10,758 nt of DNA from Candidatus Nitrotoga sp. CP45 (GTDB lineage Bacteria; Bacteroidota; Bacteroidia; Flavobacteriales; Flavobacteriaceae): positions 1-10,758 of the forward strand of contig CALQCV020000042.1 of the NCBI GenBank assembly GCA_943329165.2, in the 5' to 3' direction. The translations under genes and the position numbers were made by a program. Below the pieces are notes generated by a model that was not told the origin of the DNA, did not search any database, and was given only the letters and a program-made list of their open reading frames with translations. This document shows, piece after piece, positions 7,225-10,758 of the stretch (positions within the stretch are counted from its first letter, which is position 1; each line of letters opens with the position of its first letter).

Positions 7225-7671
7225 ATGAAAGCGGAAGACCTTAACAAAAACCTGCAAATTATTACCGAAAACGGGCAACATTTAAGTCCAATTTTACCTG
7301 AAGGAATTAAGAACTATTTAATCGATATCGACGGAACTATTTGTGATGATATTCCAAACGAAGAACCCGAAAGAATGCTAACTGCAGAGGTGTATCCTGA
7401 TGCATTAGTTACGTTAAACAAATGGTATGACGAAGGTCACATTATATTTTTCTTTACTTCAAGAACAGAAGCACATAGAGAATATACTGAAATTTGGCTG
7501 AAAAAATACGGGTTTAAATACCACGGAATTCTATTTGGAAAACCACGTGGAGGAAATTACCACTGGATTGACAATCACTTGGTAAAAGCAACTCGCTACA
7601 GAGGGAAATTTACCGATTTAGTAGAAAAGGAAGTAACTATTCAGGTGTTTGATGATGAGCACCATGAGTAA
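7225..7671 (+). CDS. Small HAD-superfamily phosphatase-like protein
   Basis: The 148 residues show a compact HAD fold without a large cap. Motif I is Asp-Ile-Asp-Gly-Thr, with Asp34 as expected nucleophile and Asp36 as general acid. Motif II is Phe-Phe-Thr-Ser-Arg (76-80). A Gly-Lys-Pro-Arg-Gly-Gly stretch (Lys106) is followed by Trp-Ile-Asp-Asn (Asp116), equal to the motif III lysine and motif IV acid. It should therefore hydrolyse a phosphoester in the cytosol, but the substrate cannot be read from sequence. Relatives in flavobacteria sometimes carry the label phosphoheptose isomerase; the motifs here do not support an isomerase. It lies between the two redox genes, with 129 bp before and 91 bp after, so it may be its own unit. 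The ATG at 7225 follows an A-rich leader. Confidence 0.8.
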   Translation: MKAEDLNKNLQIITENGQHLSPILPEGIKNYLIDIDGTICDDIPNEEPERMLTAEVYPDALVTLNKWYDEGHIIFFFTSRTEAHREYTEIWLKKYGFKYHGILFGKPRGGNYHWIDNHLVKATRYRGKFTDLVEKEVTIQVFDDEHHE

Positions 7672-7672
7672 T

Positions 7673-7752
7673 ATTCGGTAATTCGGTTATTTGGTTATTT
7701 GAAATATAAATAACGCATAACCGCATAACCGCATAACCGCATAACCAAATAA
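7673..7752. repeat. Mirrored 8-bp tandem arrays forming a large inverted repeat
   Basis: The left arm (7673-7700) has 8-bp periodicity: ATTCGGTA, ATTCGGTT, ATTTGGTT and ATTT. The right arm has four exact copies of GCATAACC (7715-7722, 7723-7730, 7731-7738, 7739-7746). GCATAACC is the reverse complement of GGTTATGC, so both arms are arrays of related GGTTATnn units in opposite orientation. A perfect 12-bp pair, TTATTTGGTTAT (7687-7698) and ATAACCAAATAA (7741-7752), links them; other registers pair over GGTTAT/ATAACC. The array fills almost the whole spacer before the HdrB-like gene. Confidence 0.85.
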
Positions 7753-7762
7753 ACATTAAGAA

Positions 7763-8554
7763 ATGTCAGAAGTATTAAATGTGCCGACCATGGCAGAAAT
7801 GATGGCTCAAGGCAAGCAACCCGAAGTATTGTTTTGGGTTGGTTGTGCTGGTAGTTTTGACGACAGAGCAAAGAAAATCACCAAAGCATTTGTGCGTATT
7901 CTAAATCGTGCGAATGTTGCTTTTGCTGTTTTGGGCACAGAGGAAAGTTGTACTGGTGATCCAGCAAAACGTGCAGGAAATGAGTTTTTGTTTCAAATGC
8001 AAGCCATGATGAATATTGAAGTTCTGAATGCATACGAAGCTAAAAAAATCGTAACAGCTTGTCCACATTGTTTTAATACACTGAAAAATGAATACCCAGA
8101 ATTGGGCGGAGCTTACGAAGTAGTTCATCATACTGAATTTCTAAAACAACTATTAGATTCAGGAAGATTAACTATCGAAGGCGGACAATTCAAAGGAAAA
8201 AGAATTACGTTTCACGACCCGTGTTATCTCGGAAGAGCTAACAATGTATATGAAGCTCCAAGAGACTTAATCCAAAAACTGGATGCTGAATTGGTAGAAA
8301 TGAAACGTTCAAAAGCTAACGGTTTATGTTGCGGTGCCGGTGGTGCCCAAATGTTCAAAGAACCGGAAAATGGTAACAAAGACATCAACATAGAAAGAAT
8401 CGAAGAAGCTTTAGAAATTAAACCAGAAATAATAGCTGCGGGTTGCCCATTTTGCAACACGATGATGACCGATGGTGTTAAAGCCAAAGAGCAAGAAGCA
8501 AATGTTAAAGTAATGGACATCGCCGAATTAATCGCTAATGCACAAGATCTATAA
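7763..8554 (+). CDS. HdrB-like CCG-domain iron-sulfur protein (heterodisulfide reductase subunit B family)
   Basis: This 263-residue protein has no membrane segment and holds two cysteine-rich CCG repeats. The second is canonical: Cys154, Cys189-Cys190-Gly, Cys228 and Cys231, the pattern that binds a non-cubane [4Fe-4S] cluster in HdrB. The first is degenerate: Cys28, then Ser62-Cys63-Thr-Gly-Asp-Pro in place of Cys-Cys-Gly, with Cys100 and Cys103. One active non-cubane cluster is therefore expected, as in DsrK-like proteins. In HdrD and GlpC the ferredoxin-like and CCG modules are in one chain; here the ferredoxin-like module is in the membrane protein at 5791-7095, so the two products probably form one complex. 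True CoB-CoM reduction is not expected in a bacterium of this kind. It starts with ATG at 7763 and is followed after 8 bp by the PAP2 gene. Confidence 0.9.
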   Translation: MSEVLNVPTMAEMMAQGKQPEVLFWVGCAGSFDDRAKKITKAFVRILNRANVAFAVLGTEESCTGDPAKRAGNEFLFQMQAMMNIEVLNAYEAKKIVTACPHCFNTLKNEYPELGGAYEVVHHTEFLKQLLDSGRLTIEGGQFKGKRITFHDPCYLGRANNVYEAPRDLIQKLDAELVEMKRSKANGLCCGAGGAQMFKEPENGNKDINIERIEEALEIKPEIIAAGCPFCNTMMTDGVKAKEQEANVKVMDIAELIANAQDL

Positions 8555-8562
8555 TCTGATAA

Positions 8563-9360
8563 ATGAATTTTAAAGCAAGGATTTTATTTTGTATTTGTAG
8601 TTTAGTTTTTTTTGTTTCTAATGCGCAATCCGTTTCAGATACAATTCTGCGTCAAAAAACGGATTCTATTCAATTCAAGTTCAAGTATAAAAGTCTGATC
8701 ATTCCGGCTGTTTTTATTAGTTACGGAATTGTTGGATTAGAAAGCGGTCAGATTAAAGGTTTTAATTCCGTTATAAGTGCTGAGGTCACTGAAGACATTG
8801 ATGATAAAACATCCATTGACGATTTTTCACAATATGCACCAATTGCCGCTTTCTATGGTTTAAGCGCTCTTGGATTAAAAAGTAAAAATAATTTTAAGGA
8901 TAAAACGATAATCTTTGCGACGTCATATCTTTTAATGGGACTGACGGTTAATGCTTTTAAGAAAACGGCATCAGTTGAGCGACCAGACGGAAGCAGCCTT
9001 AATTCATTTCCTTCAGGACACACAGCTACCGCTTTTATGGGAGCCGAATTAATGATGCAGGAATATAAAAACGAATCAGTTTGGTACGGGATTTCGGGCT
9101 ATGTTGTAGCTGCAGGAACCGGAGCTTTCCGTATGTATAATAACAGACATTGGCTTACCGACGTTGTTGCTGGGGCCGGAATAGGGATTCTAAGTGCTAA
9201 AGCGGGTTATTGGTTATATCCAATTACAAGTAAATGGTTCACAAAAAAGGCCCGAAAGCTAAGCTCGAACTGGCGAAGCAATTCAACAAATACTAAAACA
9301 GCAATGATTCCGTTTTATAATGGTAAGAACATTGGTTTTGGTTTTGTAAAAACATTTTAA
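8563..9360 (+). CDS. PAP2 superfamily phosphatase
   Basis: All three signature motifs of the PAP2 acid phosphatase family are present: Lys133-x6-Arg140-Pro141, Pro150-Ser-Gly-His153, and Arg190-x5-His196-x3-Asp200. His196 is the expected nucleophile and His153 the acid. A signal peptide or first helix (about 5-20) ends Ser-Asn-Ala-Gln-Ser, and hydrophobic segments at about 46-60, 90-105, 115-130, 175-188 and 200-218 suggest a membrane-associated enzyme with an active site facing the periplasm. Likely substrates are a lipid phosphate: undecaprenyl pyrophosphate, phosphatidate or lipid A. Bacteroidota use PAP2 enzymes for lipid A dephosphorylation (LpxE/LpxF), but nothing here decides among these. 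The gene follows the HdrB-like gene by 8 bp and precedes the next by 8 bp, so it is part of an operon. Confidence 0.9.
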   Translation: MNFKARILFCICSLVFFVSNAQSVSDTILRQKTDSIQFKFKYKSLIIPAVFISYGIVGLESGQIKGFNSVISAEVTEDIDDKTSIDDFSQYAPIAAFYGLSALGLKSKNNFKDKTIIFATSYLLMGLTVNAFKKTASVERPDGSSLNSFPSGHTATAFMGAELMMQEYKNESVWYGISGYVVAAGTGAFRMYNNRHWLTDVVAGAGIGILSAKAGYWLYPITSKWFTKKARKLSSNWRSNSTNTKTAMIPFYNGKNIGFGFVKTF

Positions 9361-9368
9361 ATAAAATT

Positions 9369-9851
9369 ATGTATATCCCTTTTGAAAATTTACCTGAAGA
9401 CTCTAAAATTTGGATTTACCAATCGAATAGAAAATTTTCAGATGATGAAATGACTGAAATCGAAAATGATTTAAAAGCATTTATCGAAAATTGGTCGGCG
9501 CACGGAACCGGATTGGAAGCTTCTTATCTCTTGAAATACAATAGATTTATTATTCTTGCTGTGAATCAGGAAGTGCAACAGGCAACAGGTTGTTCTATAG
9601 ATTCTTCAGTGAGTTTTATTCAAAATTTGGAACAAAAATACGAAGTTGATTTGTTGGATAAAATGAATGTAACCTTTAAAAACGGTGAACACATTGCTCA
9701 TAAATCGCTGATTGATTTTAAACGAATGGCTAAAGAAAAAGCCGTTACTGCTAACACTATTGTTTTTAATAATTTGGTGAATAGTATCGAAGAATTTAAC
9801 GAAAACTGGGAAGTTCCTGCAGGCGAAAGTTGGCACAGTCGTTTCTTTTAA
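9369..9851 (+). CDS. Conserved Bacteroidota protein commonly labelled 'ABC transporter ATPase'
   Basis: The 160 residues match a small cytosolic family found across Bacteroidota. It opens Met-Tyr-Ile-Pro-Phe-Glu, and contains Trp-Ser-Ala-His-Gly (52-56) with a short hydrophobic strand (Phe65 to Val70) and Thr-Gly-Cys-Ser-Ile-Asp-Ser-Ser (78-85). There is no Walker A, Walker B or LSGGQ motif, and no signal peptide or membrane helix, so the customary ATPase name is not supported. Cys80 is the only cysteine and sits in the most family-like segment, a candidate functional site. The gene is tightly packed between the PAP2 and glycosidase genes, 8 and 9 bp away. The real function is unknown. Confidence 0.8.
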   Translation: MYIPFENLPEDSKIWIYQSNRKFSDDEMTEIENDLKAFIENWSAHGTGLEASYLLKYNRFIILAVNQEVQQATGCSIDSSVSFIQNLEQKYEVDLLDKMNVTFKNGEHIAHKSLIDFKRMAKEKAVTANTIVFNNLVNSIEEFNENWEVPAGESWHSRFF

Positions 9852-9860
9852 TCCATTTAC

Positions 9861-10758
9861 ATGAAAAGGTTGTTATTCAGTATAGGTTTATGCACAGGAT
9901 TGCTATTTTTGGTTACGAATTGTTCGTCAACTAAAAATAAGCCAACGAATGTGGCCTTTCCAAAAACTGATTTAGACTTAGACGAAGAAGTTTACATTCC
10001 ACATTTAAAAGCCGACCGTAAAAACTTTTTTCCCGAAACTTTATACGAAACACGTTGGGTAGATAGTCTTTATAATCAAATGACCTTTAATGAAAAAGTG
10101 GGGCAATTATTTATGGTTGCGGCTTATTCTAACAAAGATACTATTCATACAAAAGCTATTGAAAAACTAGTTTGTGATTATAATATTGGAGGTCTAATCT
10201 TTTTTCAAGGTGGACCAATGCGTCAAGCTCGTTTGACTAATAATTATCAAGCTATATCAAAAGTGCCATTGTTTATTGGAATTGATGCCGAATGGGGATT
10301 GAATATGCGGATTGATTCTACTTTCCGTTATCCTTTTAACATGACTTTGGGAGCCATCAAAGATTTAAAATTGGTGGAAAAAGTTGGAACCAGCATGGCA
10401 AAGGAAAGTAAAAGAATGGGAGTTCATTTTAATTTCGCTCCTGTTTTAGATATCAATACCAATCCGAAAAATCCAATTATTGGTTATCGTTCTTTTGGTG
10501 AAAATAAAGTTAGTGTTACAGAACACGCTATTGCCTTAATGAATGGTGCACAAGGTCAGGGCATTTTCTCTACGGGAAAACATTTTCCCGGACATGGTGA
10601 TACTGCAACCGATTCGCATAGCACATTGCCGGTTGTAAATGCTTCTTTGGAACATATTGAAAAGATCGAGTTGTATCCCTACAAACGTATGTTTGACGAA
10701 GGTTTGGTTTCCGTAATGGTGGCTCATTTGAATGTACCAAGTTTGGAACCACGTGAAG
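9861..10758 (+). CDS. Glycoside hydrolase family 3 lipoprotein, NagZ-like beta-N-acetylglucosaminidase (5' part, cut by window end)
   Basis: The reading frame opens at ATG 9861 and stays open for 299 codons to the edge. The N-terminus is a lipoprotein signal, MKRLLFSIGLCTG with Val-Thr-Asn-Cys21 as lipobox, so it should be lipid-anchored at the envelope. No acidic export signal follows the cysteine, which weakly favours the periplasmic side. The GH3 barrel starts near 65: Met-Thr-Phe-Asn-Glu-Lys-Val-Gly-Gln-Leu-Phe (74-84), Ile-Asp-Ala-Glu-Trp-Gly (141-146), Asn-Phe-Ala-Pro-Val-Leu-Asp (191-197), then Lys240-His-Phe-Pro-Gly-His-Gly-Asp with Asp251-Ser-His253, the Asp-His acid/base dyad of NagZ enzymes. 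The nucleophile aspartate must lie past the window. The expected role is release of GlcNAc from GlcNAc-MurNAc fragments in peptidoglycan turnover. In Bacteroidota such proteins often carry an additional beta-lactamase-like domain at the C-terminus, not visible here. Confidence 0.92.
   Translation, partial: MKRLLFSIGLCTGLLFLVTNCSSTKNKPTNVAFPKTDLDLDEEVYIPHLKADRKNFFPETLYETRWVDSLYNQMTFNEKVGQLFMVAAYSNKDTIHTKAIEKLVCDYNIGGLIFFQGGPMRQARLTNNYQAISKVPLFIGIDAEWGLNMRIDSTFRYPFNMTLGAIKDLKLVEKVGTSMAKESKRMGVHFNFAPVLDINTNPKNPIIGYRSFGENKVSVTEHAIALMNGAQGQGIFSTGKHFPGHGDTATDSHSTLPVVNASLEHIEKIELYPYKRMFDEGLVSVMVAHLNVPSLEPRE

Noticed and set aside
7715..7746. Four GCATAACC copies as a possible CRISPR array
   Set aside because: The units are 8 bp and directly abutting, with no spacers and no cas genes nearby.
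10536..10752. Two overlapping minus-strand open frames at the window end
   Set aside because: They lie antisense to the GH3 motifs Lys-His-Phe-Pro-Gly-His and Asp-Ser-His, which fix the plus strand as coding.

Overview
The window reads as chromosomal DNA of a Flavobacterium or a close relative in the Bacteroidota. The DNA is AT-rich, and the spacers contain -7 elements of the Bacteroidota form TAnnTTTG. Gene content is typical of flavobacteria: a cysteine-free LptD, an MlaD-type MCE protein ending in the Arg-Tyr-Val-Asn / Leu-Phe-Gly-Lys-Lys tail, a two-gene Hdr-like iron-sulfur module, and the small Bacteroidota protein usually labelled 'ABC transporter ATPase' although it has no ATPase motifs. 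I saw no transposase, integrase, phage gene, CRISPR array, tRNA or rRNA. This is a core region, not an accessory island.

Layout. Bases 1-253 are non-coding and carry two microsatellite-like arrays. ridA and lptD lie on the minus strand, with lptD upstream. A short divergent spacer separates lptD from a plus-strand train that runs to the window edge: an N-acetylmuramoyl-L-alanine amidase with a C-terminal SPOR-like domain, an MCE/MlaD-like lipid-transport protein, a membrane NarI-like protein fused to a double [4Fe-4S] domain, a small HAD-fold phosphatase-like protein, an HdrB-like CCG iron-sulfur protein, a PAP2 phosphatase, the small 'ABC transporter ATPase' family protein, and the first 299 codons of a lipoprotein glycoside hydrolase of family 3 that is cut by the window end.

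How they may work together. Most genes concern the envelope. LptD inserts LPS in the outer membrane, the MCE protein moves phospholipid between membranes, the amidase and the NagZ-like hydrolase cleave peptidoglycan, and the PAP2 protein probably removes phosphate from a lipid. The redox pair (5791-7095 and 7763-8554) adds a predicted quinone-linked electron-transfer complex resembling HdrED/DsrMK, with its parts divided in an unusual way. Gaps of 8-9 bp join the MCE gene to the first redox gene, and the HdrB-like gene to the three genes after it, which suggests transcriptional units. The two redox genes are separated by the HAD gene and by a mirrored 8-bp repeat array.

I see no clearly new defence or mobile system. 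The points most worth a second look are the split Hdr-like complex, with one CCG motif intact and one degenerate, and the inverted pair of octamer arrays directly upstream of its second gene.
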